Notes under the pieces: model-generated
Database searches by the model: none
The model's input: the letters and a program-made list of their open reading frames with translations, nothing else
Told to the model about the DNA's origin: nothing
Made by a program: the position numbers and the translations under genes
NCBI RefSeq assembly: GCF_022171985.1
Contig: NZ_JAJVHF010000001.1
Coordinates: 1,116,001 to 1,180,000 of the forward strand
Source: Huaxiibacter chinensis
GTDB taxonomy: Bacteria; Pseudomonadota; Gammaproteobacteria; Enterobacterales; Enterobacteriaceae
DNA length: 64,000 bases
Direction of reading: 5' to 3'
In this document: positions 31,739-44,647 of the stretch, piece by piece
Layout: the number at the start of each line of letters is the position of its first letter
Position numbering within the stretch: position 1 is the stretch's first letter

Positions 31739-32959
31739 TCAACGATTAAGACGTTTCTCGCGCTGGCGCAGGGCAATAGCAAGCTGAACAATATTGAGTA
31801 ATACCACGACGGCCGTTGCGGCAAACACCCATCGGAAGCCGGCCATTGCAGAAACGCTGGCCCCGATTAAGGGGCCCGCGACGTTCCCCAGATACATAAA
31901 CGACTGGTTATAACCAAAGATGCGGCCTGTGACCCGATCGCTGGAGTACTTGAGTAATAAGGTTTGCACCGCGGGCAACATTGCGCCATCAGCAAAACCC
32001 AGCAGAAAACGTAACACGCCAAGCTGCAGCGGCGAGGTGACAAACGACATGGCAAAAAAGAGCACCACGGCAAAGATCAGGGTCGCCATCAGAATACGCG
32101 CGGTACCTATTCGATCGCCGAGCTTACCCAGCCGGGGAGCAGAAATTAACGCAGAGACGCCCGGCACGGCTGCGATCATGCCGCTCAAGAAAGCGATGTT
32201 GGTGCTCTCGGGCTCCAGGGATTGAATAAATAACGCCAGTATGGGACCAACGGAGCCATTACAAAGTTGTATGACCATGGTGGTGACAAACAGGCTGATC
32301 ATCAGTTTCGGGTACGGTAGGGTCGCAAAAACCGCCCTGCCGCTCAGGCGCTCGGCCTTGCTCACCGCCGGTCGGCCACCCTCCTTAATCAAAAAGAGGG
32401 TCACCAGGAAGCTCACTATCAGCAGCAGTGCCGTAATGAAAAAGACGGCGCGCAGGCCAACATGGTCCGCGAGGAAGCCCCCCATCAACGGCCCGCCAAT
32501 CACGCCGCTAATCTGCGCGGTAGAAAGCGTACTGATCGCCCATCCGCTGCGCTCCCTTGGCACCTGGGAGGCCACCAGCGCCATGGCGTTCGGGATGTAA
32601 CCGGATGTCAGCCCCATCACGGCTCGCAGGAAAAAAAGCTGCCAGACGTTGGTGGCAAAGGCCTGAAGTAATATCGCCACCGCCATCCCTAATGACGCCC
32701 GCAGCAGCATAAGCTTGCGCCCTTTTCTGTCGGCGAGGCTTCCCCACATTGGCGAGACAATGGCAGAGATCAGAAAGGTGACGCTGAAGGTCAGCCCCGA
32801 CCACATCGAGAGCGCCTCGTGTGAGGTGACGCCAAGCTGTGCCACGTACAACGGCAGGAAGGGCAAAATCTGGCTGATCGCAAGGCCGGTAAAAAAACAC
32901 CCGAACCAGACCGAAATAAGGTTAACTTTCCAGGATTCCATAAGGCGTACTATCTTCAT
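31739..32959 (-). CDS. MdtG-like major facilitator efflux transporter
   Basis: A 12-helix MFS protein. From the first ATG (32959) it has 406 residues; a later ATG at 32941 ([16 protein letters not shown]) is equally possible because neither has a good RBS. The loop 2-3 motif [13 protein letters not shown] and the repeat [13 protein letters not shown] are conserved. It resembles MdtG of E. coli ([28 protein letters not shown]) but is clearly diverged, so it is a paralogue rather than mdtG itself. The substrate is unknown. This gene and the extensin-like gene lie between iraP and ddlA, which adjoin in E. coli K-12. Confidence 0.85.
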   Translation of the reverse strand: MKIVRLMESWKVNLISVWFGCFFTGLAISQILPFLPLYVAQLGVTSHEALSMWSGLTFSVTFLISAIVSPMWGSLADRKGRKLMLLRASLGMAVAILLQAFATNVWQLFFLRAVMGLTSGYIPNAMALVASQVPRERSGWAISTLSTAQISGVIGGPLMGGFLADHVGLRAVFFITALLLIVSFLVTLFLIKEGGRPAVSKAERLSGRAVFATLPYPKLMISLFVTTMVIQLCNGSVGPILALFIQSLEPESTNIAFLSGMIAAVPGVSALISAPRLGKLGDRIGTARILMATLIFAVVLFFAMSFVTSPLQLGVLRFLLGFADGAMLPAVQTLLLKYSSDRVTGRIFGYNQSFMYLGNVAGPLIGASVSAMAGFRWVFAATAVVVLLNIVQLAIALRQREKRLNR

Positions 32960-33110
32960 ATTCAGGCGAATTCGCCCACAGATTAGCAAGTTAGGTTCGT
33001 ACCCGCGGTGTCAGAGATGCGGTTCAGCAGACTTTGGTTTTTTATCTTCCCAGTCATCATATTTGTGAAACAAGTCACACTTCATAATCATATTGCTGGT
33101 GATTTATGCT

Positions 33111-33794
33111 CTATCGGCACAGGCCAAAACCCCGCATACCCAGATGAAAATGGTTAGCGTGCGCTGCGTTATAGTCCGGCCCGAGGCCGTTGCCGTAGTA
33201 GTCGCAGCTGGCGCTGAGCAACGCACGTAGCCACGGCGATGTTTTCTCCTCCCGCCAGCCGCGCAGCACCGTGACGCGCTGACCATTCGCCAGCTGAAAG
33301 GCGCTGATATCCAGCGCATCTGCCGTGGCGTGTTCACTGCGTCGAGCATCCGGGCGGTGATAAATATTGCGGCAGGCAAAACTCCCCAGATGCTCAATGC
33401 GTGACAGTTCACTGTCCATCAGTTCTTTCGTCAGCGGTCGCGCCTGCTGATGCACAAAAAGGGCGGAACTGAGCGCCAGCGGGCAGCTGGCGATGAAGCT
33501 GCTGCTCAGGCTCACGGGACCAAAGCTCCGCACCCGAACCACATTTGTCAGCGGGCAGTCACCCGCGCTGTCTGCCCTTGATTGTGTCCGGATGAGCTGT
33601 TTTTGGTTCGCCTCAATGAGCAAATTGCCACAGGCTTCCGGCGTCAGACGACGCAGCTTGTACTGCGTGATTTTCCCCGGGGGATCTTCAAGCGTCAGCG
33701 GTACAAAAGGGTTGTAATACGACGGCAGCCAGCGATAGCCCATCACGGCTGCGGCGATAATAACCAGTCCTGTCAGCAGGCTTTTCCCTCTCAC
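33111..33794 (-). CDS. Extensin-like C-terminal domain protein, possible LAS-type metallopeptidase
   Basis: 227 residues. An N-terminal hydrophobic segment (about 6-22) is a signal anchor or signal peptide, so the rest is periplasmic. The domain contains H155-x6-D162 (SEHATADALDIS) and H215-F-H217 (ANHFHLG), which is the zinc-ligand pattern of LAS peptidases such as VanX, VanY and MepA. Six cysteines suggest disulphides. A role in cutting peptidoglycan peptides is inferred, not shown. It is divergent from ddlA with about 100 bases between starts. Confidence 0.85.
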   Translation of the reverse strand: MRGKSLLTGLVIIAAAVMGYRWLPSYYNPFVPLTLEDPPGKITQYKLRRLTPEACGNLLIEANQKQLIRTQSRADSAGDCPLTNVVRVRSFGPVSLSSSFIASCPLALSSALFVHQQARPLTKELMDSELSRIEHLGSFACRNIYHRPDARRSEHATADALDISAFQLANGQRVTVLRGWREEKTSPWLRALLSASCDYYGNGLGPDYNAAHANHFHLGMRGFGLCR

Positions 33795-33896
33795 ATCCCC
33801 TCCCCTTAAATCCCTTAAACATTATGGCAGAAGGCGACGAAACCTACCTGGCATCATGGTATGTTATAGGTTTTTGACAGACTGGATGAGTGTGAG

Positions 33897-34997
33897 ATGG
33901 CGAAGCAGCGGGTTGGAATTGTCTTTGGGGGAAAATCGGCGGAACACGAAGTATCACTGCAATCGGCCAAAAATATTGTCGATGCCATTGATAAAAACCG
34001 TTTCGATATTGTCCTGTTAGGGATTGATAAACAGGGTCAGTGGCACGTCAACGATGCCAGCCAGTATCTGTTGAATGCAGACGATCCGGCGCATATCGCC
34101 CTCAATCCCTCCGACGTAAGTGTGGCCACCGTGCCTGGCGTGGCGCAAGGGCAGCTGATCGATGCTGGAAATGCCTCGGCGCTGGCGCAGATTGACGTTA
34201 TCTTCCCGATTGTCCACGGCACGCTGGGGGAAGATGGTTCGCTGCAGGGAATGTTGCGAATGGCAAATTTACCCTTCGTGGGATCGGATGTTCTGGGTTC
34301 TGCCGCCTGCATGGATAAAGACGTGACCAAGCGTCTGCTCCGCGATGCCGGACTGAATATCGCGCCGTTTGTAACGTTAACCCGTGCCAATCGGGATAAA
34401 CACAGCTTCGCACAGATCGCCGGCCAGTTAGGCTTGCCGCTGTTTGTGAAGCCCGCTAACCAGGGCTCTTCCGTCGGCGTAAGCAAAGTCACTTGCGAGG
34501 CGCAGTTTGCCGAGGCCGTGGATCTGGCGTTTGAATTCGATCGCAAAGTGGTGGTTGAGCAGGGTATTCAGGGCCGTGAAATTGAGTGCGCCGTGCTGGG
34601 AAATGATTTCCCGGAGGCCAGCACCTGCGGCGAAGTCGTATTAAACAGCGATTTCTACTCATACGACACTAAATACATCGATGACGTGGGGGCGCAGGTT
34701 GTGGTCCCGGCAGTACTGGATCCCGACGTGAATGACAAGATCCGGGCGATCGCTATCGAAGCCTATAAAGCGCTGGGTTGCGAAGGCATGGCGCGAGTGG
34801 ATGTCTTCCTGACGCCTGATAACGAGGTGGTGATCAACGAGATCAATACCTTACCCGGGTTCACCAACATCAGCATGTACCCAAAATTATGGCAGGCGAG
34901 CGGCCTTAGCTACCCGGCACTCATTACCCGTCTGATTGAACTGGCGCTGGAGCGTCACGCCGTCAACAGCGCCCTGAAAAACTCCGTTAGCGGTTAA
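33897..34997 (+). CDS. ddlA: D-alanine--D-alanine ligase A
   Basis: Joins two D-alanines for the peptidoglycan stem peptide. 366 residues (364 in E. coli). The ATP-grasp motifs are intact: [12 protein letters not shown] at the start, [25 protein letters not shown], and the metal-binding [10 protein letters not shown] near the C-terminus. The stop codon shares the TTAA at 34994-34997 with that of the convergent yaiZ. Confidence 0.97.
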   Translation: MAKQRVGIVFGGKSAEHEVSLQSAKNIVDAIDKNRFDIVLLGIDKQGQWHVNDASQYLLNADDPAHIALNPSDVSVATVPGVAQGQLIDAGNASALAQIDVIFPIVHGTLGEDGSLQGMLRMANLPFVGSDVLGSAACMDKDVTKRLLRDAGLNIAPFVTLTRANRDKHSFAQIAGQLGLPLFVKPANQGSSVGVSKVTCEAQFAEAVDLAFEFDRKVVVEQGIQGREIECAVLGNDFPEASTCGEVVLNSDFYSYDTKYIDDVGAQVVVPAVLDPDVNDKIRAIAIEAYKALGCEGMARVDVFLTPDNEVVINEINTLPGFTNISMYPKLWQASGLSYPALITRLIELALERHAVNSALKNSVSG

Positions 34998-35230
34998 TCC
35001 GCTTTATCAGGTTGTTCAGTTTCCACCGTCGGCGCGTCTTCTGGCCGACGGCGGATGATGAATCCTGCCAGCCAAAAACTGATGACCCACGTCACAAGCC
35101 CCACTGCATAGGTTTGCCAGCCTTTCGCCTCAAATCCCAACAGACCGACAACCCCATTCAGAATAAAAATAAGCCCAATCGCAAAGGCATAGTAGTGCCA
35201 GTCACGGCGTAATTTGGAAGTGAGTTTCAT
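34994..35230 (-). CDS. yaiZ: YaiZ, DUF2754 membrane protein
   Basis: 78 residues; two membrane helices (about 14-30 and 41-60) with a conserved [27 protein letters not shown] core, then a charged tail. Function unknown. It is a few residues longer than the E. coli protein at the C-terminus. Its stop codon overlaps that of ddlA. Confidence 0.92.
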   Translation of the reverse strand: MKLTSKLRRDWHYYAFAIGLIFILNGVVGLLGFEAKGWQTYAVGLVTWVISFWLAGFIIRRRPEDAPTVETEQPDKAD

Positions 35231-35477
35231 GACGACCCCGGTTGAAAAAAAACTATCCTCTCACAGTTTTATTCTGCGGTCTGTGCCAGATACGGAAATT
35301 CTTAAATACGAATCAATTTTAGTTAAGTCGCGATTTTGTGACGTAATGCAGAAATTGGCATTCCAGGCCAATTCCCTGGTGAAATTTACCACAATTCTGA
35401 TATTGACAAATGCTATGACCTGTCAGACTCACCCTGTATGACGAGAAGATGAACAGAGTGAAATTCGGGAGGTCTTT

Positions 35478-35786
35478 ATGGCTGACTTTACCTTGTCAAA
35501 ACCGATTTTTGGCGGCAAACAACCAAAAACCTCTACGCCCGGCAATATCGCCTATGCCCTCTTTGTCTTATTCTGTTTCTGGGCTGGCTCGCAACTGCTG
35601 AACATGCTGGTGCATGCACCTGGCGTTTATGAACACCTGATGCAGGTCCAGGACTCAGGACGTCCGCGCGTTGAAATTGGCTTTGGTGTCAGTACCCTTT
35701 TCGGGCTGATTCCTTTCCTGACAGGCTGCGCCATCCTTGGCGTCATTGCTTTAGCCCTGCGCTGGCACCGTCGCGCTCAGTTTTAA
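35478..35786 (+). CDS. yaiY: YaiY, DUF2755 membrane protein
   Basis: 102 residues with two membrane helices (about 24-45 and 73-95) separated by the conserved [27 protein letters not shown] segment. Function unknown. AGGTC precedes the start. The last four bases (TTAA) overlap the stop of the convergent yaiW. Confidence 0.92.
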   Translation: MADFTLSKPIFGGKQPKTSTPGNIAYALFVLFCFWAGSQLLNMLVHAPGVYEHLMQVQDSGRPRVEIGFGVSTLFGLIPFLTGCAILGVIALALRWHRRAQF

Positions 35787-36883
35787 TTTAGCCCCATACA
35801 GCGTGCCCGACGATCGTCAACGCGCTTCGCAAACCAGGCTGTCGTGAGGTTTCGCGTGATTTTCGGGCTTTCAAGCTGAATGCCGGGCAGGATTTCTGTC
35901 GGCAGCGCTTTGCCGGTTTTCTGTCTGGCGAGTTTAAAGACCTGCTGATAAAGATCGGTTTTCTCAAAGGCCAGACTGTCCCCTTTCTCAAGCTGACGGC
36001 GGATCTCGCTGTTGCTCATATCCAGCTTTATCGCCAGTTTCCGCACCGCTAACTCCGTGCTGCCCGCCTCTTTGCTGCCATAAGCAATGAGATCGCCATC
36101 CAGAGCCAGTTTGGTTCCGGTCGCGCGGCTTACCGCATTCTGGAAGGCGGCGTTACGGCTGGCGTACCATCCCGCATTAAAATCAGCAAAGCGATAAAGC
36201 GGCGCGCTGTAGTTCGCCGGGTAGTTGAGCAGATGGTAGGTTCCAAACCATAAACCTCCCCGCAGAGAGAACACTTCCTGGCGTACGGTGCCGTCTATCT
36301 CCCACGGATAACCGCGAGTGTGTTTTTCGGCAAAGTCGATGCTGACCTGCATTGGACCGCCAGTATGGACCGGATTGAGAGAACCAAACAGCTTCTGCCC
36401 CATCGGCACCATATCGATAAAATCGTCAAAAATCGCGCTGAGCTGTTTCTCCGTTTTTACCGTATCAAGACGCTCGCTGTAGCTTTTGCCATTAGGCGAG
36501 GTGATTTTCAGCGCCGTGTGCACCAGGAAGACCGGGATGTGCATCGCCTCGGCCCGGCGATCGATCTCCTTCCAGGCTATTTTATTCAAACCCGGCACGG
36601 CCGGGTCGGACTGATACATCGACTCTTGCTGGGCCACCGCCAGCACCGAGCAGATATTCTCCTCGGTCGGGGCAATTTTCTGACTCTCGAAAGTTTTTGC
36701 CAGCACAATCGCCCAGTCATCCCTGTCCTTCACGCTCGCCGGCATTTTCTGCCGCACTACGCTTGCCACATCCACCGGTTTTTCGCCCTTTTTCAGCGGC
36801 GCCGCGCCTTTATCCGCACAGCCAGCCAGAACGAACGCCGCCAGCAACGACAACGGTAATGCGCGTGATACAACAGTTGGCAT
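35783..36883 (-). CDS. yaiW: Surface-exposed lipoprotein YaiW
   Basis: A 366-residue lipoprotein (DUF1615): the signal ends in the lipobox [10 protein letters not shown] with the Cys at 21. In E. coli YaiW is an outer-membrane, surface-exposed, palmitoylated lipoprotein that acts with SbmA in sensitivity to proline-rich peptides. The helix-rich body has [21 protein letters not shown] and a lysozyme-like [13 protein letters not shown] segment. It lies 14 bases after sbmA and is probably co-transcribed. Confidence 0.95.
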   Translation of the reverse strand: MPTVVSRALPLSLLAAFVLAGCADKGAAPLKKGEKPVDVASVVRQKMPASVKDRDDWAIVLAKTFESQKIAPTEENICSVLAVAQQESMYQSDPAVPGLNKIAWKEIDRRAEAMHIPVFLVHTALKITSPNGKSYSERLDTVKTEKQLSAIFDDFIDMVPMGQKLFGSLNPVHTGGPMQVSIDFAEKHTRGYPWEIDGTVRQEVFSLRGGLWFGTYHLLNYPANYSAPLYRFADFNAGWYASRNAAFQNAVSRATGTKLALDGDLIAYGSKEAGSTELAVRKLAIKLDMSNSEIRRQLEKGDSLAFEKTDLYQQVFKLARQKTGKALPTEILPGIQLESPKITRNLTTAWFAKRVDDRRARCMGLN

Positions 36884-36897
36884 AGTCTTTCCCTGTA

Positions 36898-38118
36898 TTA
36901 CCCTAAGGTATGTGTCACTTCATGAAGATCCTGCCCATCCAGTTCACGTTCGAAGCTGCGCAGACGTTTATAGATAGACATCAGCTCAACCAGCGTTGTC
37001 CAGGAGCTGATCAGATACTGGAATGAACCGCGAACCTGGCCAAAAACGTTGGTGATCTGGGTCATCAGGCCCAGCGTAATCGTACCCGCGACAATGGATG
37101 GGAACAGCAGGAACAAGCCGAAAACGTTATCTACCTGCAAATATAATATGCGGGCGATGTTGAAGTACATGTAGTGGAAATAGAGGCGAAAATAGTTACG
37201 GCGCACCGCCCCGAACAACTCGCGGATGGTCGGGGGAGAGGCGCGGTTCGCATCATCTTCACCATAGACCAGCTCTTTACGGTAAGCGGCTTCCACGCGC
37301 TGGTTTTTGAACTCAAGGCCCGGCAGTTTTATCCCGACAACCGCCAGCAGGCCCGTCCCCAGCAACGACCAGACAATCGCCGCAATCACCAGGCCGTAGG
37401 GCAGATGGCCAATAATGGGGAGTTCAGGCACATGGGACGAGAGGGTCACCAGCACAGGCAGAAAGGCAATCAGCGTCATGATGGCGTTGAGAAAACTGAC
37501 GCCCATATTTTCCAGCGTAGAGGCAAAGCGCATGGTGTCTTCCTGTACACGCTGTGCGGCGCCTTCGATATGACGTAACTGTTGCCAGTGGGCCATATAG
37601 TGTTCATTCATGGCGGTACGCCAGCGGAAAACATAATGGCTGACGAAGAAATTATTCATCACACCAATCATGACCGCGATCAGCGCGATACCAAGAAAAA
37701 TGCCCACCTCATGATAGAACTGTTCAATGGTGACCTTATGCGGCGCACTGAGTGCTGTCTGTATCAGATCGTAGAACGGCGCATACCAGGCATTGATCGC
37801 CACGCCCACTTCCACCAGAAACCAGGTGACAAAGATAATCAGTGAGGTCCCCAGAATGGACCAGTATTGCCAACGGTGTGGCGACCGGATAAACCAAAAG
37901 AGTGCGAACATGCCTACGCAGAGAGCGTAGTAGCCATAAAAGAGCAGGTAGCTCGGTGACCAGAATCGGGCAGCACTAACAGGCACGTCGCGGCTTGCAC
38001 CCACCAGACGTGCAGCCCACGCCCCACCGCCCGCCTGCCAGAAAATGACAGCAATCGTGGCCCAAATAAATGCCGACAGGAAAAAAGGCCCTGGCTTTGG
38101 GAAAAAAGACTTAAACAT
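36898..38118 (-). CDS. sbmA: Peptide antibiotic transporter SbmA
   Basis: Inner-membrane, proton-driven importer of microcin B17, microcin J25, bleomycin and proline-rich antimicrobial peptides; forms a homodimer with an ABC-transporter-like membrane domain but no ATPase. 406 residues, as in E. coli. Eight hydrophobic segments and the cytoplasmic [21 protein letters not shown] motif are present. Its physiological substrate is unknown. Confidence 0.97.
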   Translation of the reverse strand: MFKSFFPKPGPFFLSAFIWATIAVIFWQAGGGAWAARLVGASRDVPVSAARFWSPSYLLFYGYYALCVGMFALFWFIRSPHRWQYWSILGTSLIIFVTWFLVEVGVAINAWYAPFYDLIQTALSAPHKVTIEQFYHEVGIFLGIALIAVMIGVMNNFFVSHYVFRWRTAMNEHYMAHWQQLRHIEGAAQRVQEDTMRFASTLENMGVSFLNAIMTLIAFLPVLVTLSSHVPELPIIGHLPYGLVIAAIVWSLLGTGLLAVVGIKLPGLEFKNQRVEAAYRKELVYGEDDANRASPPTIRELFGAVRRNYFRLYFHYMYFNIARILYLQVDNVFGLFLLFPSIVAGTITLGLMTQITNVFGQVRGSFQYLISSWTTLVELMSIYKRLRSFERELDGQDLHEVTHTLG

Positions 38119-38461
38119 GTTACATCCTTCTCGTTGTTTTGGTTGTGGCTGTGTCTAACCTGTTAACGCAAAAGCAATCGCCACGCATTGCTCACCGATG
38201 CGCGCAAAAAATAGACCTGAGCTTTCCCGGTTAGTTCGCCGCTCCGCGCTCAGATATTGTTTCGATGGATTTCATCGCAGGCGGAACCGTCTATCATAAG
38301 CCCGATGTCACAAAATGGGAGACTGAGAACAATGAAATTATGCCTATTTACCCATGGTTACGTTTTTAACGCTATCGTTATGCAATTCGCCCCATTGCAC
38401 CGTGCCGTTTAGTAGTATAAATACGCACTTATTCTTTCATTCACTTTATGGATGTTTTTCG
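38119..38461. other. 343-base region between divergent sbmA and ampH
   Basis: I see no convincing gene. It holds the promoters of both genes. A frame open on the + strand continues into ampH but has no family similarity before the signal peptide. Confidence 0.6.
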
Positions 38462-39628
38462 TTGAAACGTTGTCTGTTCTCCCTTGCCGCGCTGTTTGCG
38501 GTTGCCTTGTCGACGGCTCAGGCTGCGCAACCGCTTACAACCCCCACTTTCGCTTCGGATATTGCCGATCGTTACGCTAACCTGATTTACTACGGAAGCG
38601 GCGCAACCGGCATGGCAATGGTGGTCATCGATGGCAATCAGCGTGTCTTCCGCAGCTTTGGCGAAACGCGTCCGGGCAGCAATGTCCATCCGCAGCTGGA
38701 TTCTGTTATTCGCATTGCCTCATTAACCAAACTGATGACCAGCGAAATGCTGGTGAAGCTGCTCGATCAGGGCGTGGTGAAGCTTAACGATCCCTTAAAC
38801 AAATACGCGCCCCCCGGCAAGCATGTCCCTGATTATCAGGGCACGCCTATTACGCTTGTGAATCTGGCAACGCATACCAGCGCCCTGCCGCGAGAACAAC
38901 CTGGCGGGGCAGCACATCGTCCCGTGTTCGTCTGGCCAACGCGGGAACAGCGCTGGAATTATCTGACCAACGCCACGCTGAAATCGGCACCAGGCTCTCA
39001 GGCAGCCTATTCCAATCTGGCGTTTGATCTCCTGGCAGATGCGCTGGCTAACGCGTCGGGTAAGCCTTACCCCGAGCTTTTCGAAGAAAAAATCACGCGT
39101 CCGTTGGGAATGAAAGATACCACCTTTACGCCTTCTCCCGACCAGTGCAAACGGCTGATGGTGGCAGAGAAAGGCGCCAGCCCGTGCAATAATACCCTCG
39201 CAGCCATTGGCAGCGGCGGCGTCTATTCCACACCGGGCGACATGATGCGCTGGATGCAGCAGTTCCTCTCATCTGATTTTTACGCTCGCAGCAACCAGGC
39301 CGACCGTATGCAGACGCTGATTTACCAGCGCAGCCAGCTGCACCGGGTTATTGGCATGGATGTCCCCGGTAAAGCGGATGCGCTTGGGCTGGGCTGGGTT
39401 TATATGGCGCCAAAAAATGGTCGCCCGGGAATTATTCAGAAAACAGGTGGCGGCGGCGGATTTATAACCTATATGGCGATGATCCCGCAGTCGAATGTCG
39501 GCGCTTTTGTGGTGGTAACCCGCTCGCCGAATACGCGCTTTATCAATATGAGCGACGGGATAAACAACCTGGTGGCTGAGCTGAGTGCCAATAAAGAACA
39601 GGTTGTTTCGGCCTCCTTAAACCATTAA
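38462..39628 (+). CDS. ampH: D-alanyl-D-alanine carboxypeptidase/endopeptidase AmpH
   Basis: Periplasmic peptidoglycan enzyme of the class C beta-lactamase fold that trims peptides and aids recycling. The chosen start is TTG at 38462: it gives MKRCLFSLAALFAVALSTAQA, a good signal peptide aligned with that of E. coli AmpH, and 388 residues. The upstream frame lacks such a signal. The active-site SLTK (S87, K90), the YSN motif and KTGGGGGF are intact. A shared TTAA at 39625-39628 joins its stop to that of convergent yaiV. Confidence 0.94.
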   Translation: MKRCLFSLAALFAVALSTAQAAQPLTTPTFASDIADRYANLIYYGSGATGMAMVVIDGNQRVFRSFGETRPGSNVHPQLDSVIRIASLTKLMTSEMLVKLLDQGVVKLNDPLNKYAPPGKHVPDYQGTPITLVNLATHTSALPREQPGGAAHRPVFVWPTREQRWNYLTNATLKSAPGSQAAYSNLAFDLLADALANASGKPYPELFEEKITRPLGMKDTTFTPSPDQCKRLMVAEKGASPCNNTLAAIGSGGVYSTPGDMMRWMQQFLSSDFYARSNQADRMQTLIYQRSQLHRVIGMDVPGKADALGLGWVYMAPKNGRPGIIQKTGGGGGFITYMAMIPQSNVGAFVVVTRSPNTRFINMSDGINNLVAELSANKEQVVSASLNH

Positions 39629-40251
39629 TACTCCGTGGGCAAACGGTTGATACTGACCAGTTTGCCCCGGCTCATATGGATATAATTGCCCTGTCGTAAA
39701 GCCGCGAGGACTTCTGCGACAACCGAGCGCGAAATACGCGTGCTACGCTGAATATGATTCATCACACCTATTTTTGAACGTAGCCCTTCATCCCACTCTG
39801 CCATCTCCATTAACATCGCCCGGATCTGACTGTAAGAATTATTGCCAACGAGCTGCATATCGCGTTTTTCTAAAATGCGATTTATCCACGAAAGCCAACA
39901 AAATGCGTCGCGCCAAAGAGAAGCCTGCTGAATAAGCGGGTGTGTTTTCGAGGCCGGTAAATAAAATCCGCTGCACGGCGTCTGGGCAACGATGCGGTAT
40001 TCCTGCGGCTTTTTCGACATGCCTGCCGTCAGACCAAAAACAAAAGGGGCGGTGACGATACTGATCAGTAATTCATCAGACGGTCGATAGACGGCGGCAA
40101 CGCCCGATTGTAATACAAACGTATAATGCTCTTCGTCAAAGCAGCCGCTGGATATCACCTGGTGTGGAGGGGTTTGGAAAGAGGTACTGTCGGCTATCAG
40201 ACATTGTTCGAGCCGGCCTAATTCAGAAAGTGGTTTGGCATCAAAGTTCAT
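39625..40251 (-). CDS. yaiV: YaiV/IprA family winged-helix regulator
   Basis: 208 residues. The N-terminal ~130 resemble a cyclic-nucleotide-binding-like beta-roll, and the C-terminal part (about 140-205) is a Crp-type winged helix (NNSYSQIRAMLMEM, STRISRSVVAEVLAALRQGNYI, KLVSINRLPTEY). The Salmonella homologue IprA affects hydrogen peroxide resistance. It lies 94 bases downstream of the autotransporter gene on the same strand, and may regulate it, but this is inference. Confidence 0.93.
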   Translation of the reverse strand: MNFDAKPLSELGRLEQCLIADSTSFQTPPHQVISSGCFDEEHYTFVLQSGVAAVYRPSDELLISIVTAPFVFGLTAGMSKKPQEYRIVAQTPCSGFYLPASKTHPLIQQASLWRDAFCWLSWINRILEKRDMQLVGNNSYSQIRAMLMEMAEWDEGLRSKIGVMNHIQRSTRISRSVVAEVLAALRQGNYIHMSRGKLVSINRLPTEY

Positions 40252-40306
40252 GCAGACCTCAAGTCATCCGTATCTGTCGGTTCTGTTAACTATTTTTTCG
40301 TTATCT

Positions 40307-40335
40307 GTAAAACTGCGGGGAGTAACCCTCCCCGC
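40307..40335 (-). terminator. Terminator after the autotransporter gene
   Basis: Stem GCGGGGAG / CTCCCCGC (40315-40322 with 40328-40335), loop TAACC, followed by TTTT on the minus strand soon after. Confidence 0.8.
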
Positions 40336-40345
40336 GATTTATGTC

Positions 40346-43120
<2,775 letters not shown>

Positions 43121-43559
43121 TGGGTCATCCCTCCTCAGGGACGTAAGCAAGTTTGTCCGTCAAATCTGAATTGCAACATTAAATTGCGGAGGGAATTATG
43201 CAGCCTTAATTCAAAAAGGTTCAATGAATGATTCAATTAAGTACGTATCCAGACAAATAATCCGGACCCACGTCAAATAATCCAATCACCAGAATTAATA
43301 TTATAAAATCAATTCATTGTCATTTTATAAGTCATGCATTTAAATAATATTATTTTCAGACAGATAACTTCAAATGATATTAATGTGCAAACCTCATTAA
43401 AATACAAATAAGTCACGCTCAAAATACCCGATGATATTCTAATAAATCAAACCTTTTGAACAAGCCATTTTGTCGGGCAAAAACGACCATTTTCGTAAAA
43501 CAGCCTACCCTTCTTTCGGTTATACTGGCCCTCTTTGTTCCACAAACGTCAGGCATACT
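43121..43559. other. 439-base AT-rich region between autotransporter and hemB
   Basis: No gene seen. The part near the autotransporter (43190-43450) is markedly AT-rich with several short A/T runs, the kind of DNA that H-NS silences. TATACT at 43521-43526 is a probable -10 box for hemB. Confidence 0.6.
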
Positions 43560-44534
43560 ATGACCGATTTAATTGCTCGTCCCCGTCGCCTGCGCAAGTC
43601 ACCAGCACTGCGCGCTATGTTTGAAGAGACAACATTGACCTTAAACGATCTGGTGTTGCCGATTTTTGTCGAAGAAGAGATCGATGATTACAAAGCCATT
43701 GAGGCCATGCCGGGCGTCATGCGCATACCGGAAAAGCATCTGGCGCGTGAGATCGAACGCATTGCCAACGCCGGGATCCGCTCGGTGATGACCTTCGGCA
43801 TCTCCCATCATACAGACGCCACCGGCAGCGACGCCCTGAAAGAAGACGGGCTGGTCGCACGCATGTCTCGCATCTGCAAAGAGACCGTCCCGGAAATGGT
43901 CGTGATGTCCGACACCTGTTTCTGCGAATACACCTCCCACGGCCACTGCGGCGTGCTGTGTGACCACGGTGTGGATAATGATGCGACCCTGATTAATCTC
44001 GGCAAGCAGGCGGTTATCGCCGCCGCGGCCGGAGCCGATTTTATCGCGCCGTCAGCGGCGATGGATGGACAGGTGCAGGCAATCCGTCAGGCGCTTGATG
44101 CCGCCGGGTTTACCGACACCGCCATCATGTCTTACTCCACAAAATTTGCCTCTTCCTTCTATGGCCCCTTCCGCGAAGCGGCCGGCACCGCGCTGAAAGG
44201 CGATCGTAAAACCTATCAGATGAACCCGCTTAACCGTCGTGAAGCCATTCGCGAATCCCTGCTGGACGAAGCGCAGGGCGCGGACTGCCTGATGGTGAAA
44301 CCTGCCGGCGCTTATCTCGATATCCTGCGCGACATTCGTGAACGCACCGAGCTGCCGCTGGGCGCGTATCAGGTAAGCGGCGAATACGCGATGATCAAAT
44401 TCGCGGCACAAGCGGGTGCTATAGATGAAGAAAAAGTGATCCTCGAAAGCCTGGGCGCGATCAAACGTGCCGGTGCGGATCTGATCTTCAGCTACTTTGC
44501 GCTGGATCTGGCAGAGAAGAAAATCCTGCGCTGA
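43560..44534 (+). CDS. hemB: Delta-aminolevulinic acid dehydratase (porphobilinogen synthase)
   Basis: Condenses two 5-aminolevulinate molecules to porphobilinogen in haem synthesis. From the ATG at 43560 it has 324 residues, as in E. coli; a longer frame to 43470 is not supported. The zinc cysteines C120, C122 and C130 and the Schiff-base lysines K195 and K247 are all present at the E. coli positions. Transcribed away from the autotransporter. Confidence 0.98.
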   Translation: MTDLIARPRRLRKSPALRAMFEETTLTLNDLVLPIFVEEEIDDYKAIEAMPGVMRIPEKHLAREIERIANAGIRSVMTFGISHHTDATGSDALKEDGLVARMSRICKETVPEMVVMSDTCFCEYTSHGHCGVLCDHGVDNDATLINLGKQAVIAAAAGADFIAPSAAMDGQVQAIRQALDAAGFTDTAIMSYSTKFASSFYGPFREAAGTALKGDRKTYQMNPLNRREAIRESLLDEAQGADCLMVKPAGAYLDILRDIRERTELPLGAYQVSGEYAMIKFAAQAGAIDEEKVILESLGAIKRAGADLIFSYFALDLAEKKILR

Positions 44535-44541
44535 CACTGAT

Positions 44542-44563
44542 GCCCTCCCCTTTGCGGGAGGGC
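44542..44563 (+). terminator. Hairpin after hemB
   Basis: GCCCTCCC / GGGAGGGC, an 8-bp stem with a 6-base loop, starting 8 bases after the hemB stop. No T-tract follows, so termination may be weak. Confidence 0.5.
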
Positions 44564-44576
44564 CATCGGCATAAAA

Positions 44577-44610
44577 CGTCACTAAACTGCCATAGAAACG
44601 ACATCTCTTC
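44577..44610 (+). promoter_or_regulatory. Candidate triple Pho box upstream of the olsF-like gene
   Basis: Three CAC/CAT words preceded by G are spaced by exactly 11 bases: GTCAC at 44578, GCCAT at 44589 and GACAT at 44600. The middle pair reads CTGCCATAGAAACGACATC, 13 of 19 positions of the Pho box consensus. TACTGT at 44615-44620 could serve as -10. The sites are degenerate, so binding is a prediction. Confidence 0.4.
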
Positions 44611-44647
44611 CTTCTACTGTCTGGGCAAGACGGCAGGAGGAATAACC

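Noticed and set aside
31512-31742. 76-codon frame between iraP and the MFS gene
   Set aside because: It crosses the strong hairpin at 31677-31710, is AT-rich, overlaps the MFS stop, and has no family match or good RBS.
35214-35441. 75-codon frame on the + strand in the yaiZ-yaiY gap
   Set aside because: It overlaps the yaiZ start, has no recognisable domain and no counterpart in this conserved interval.
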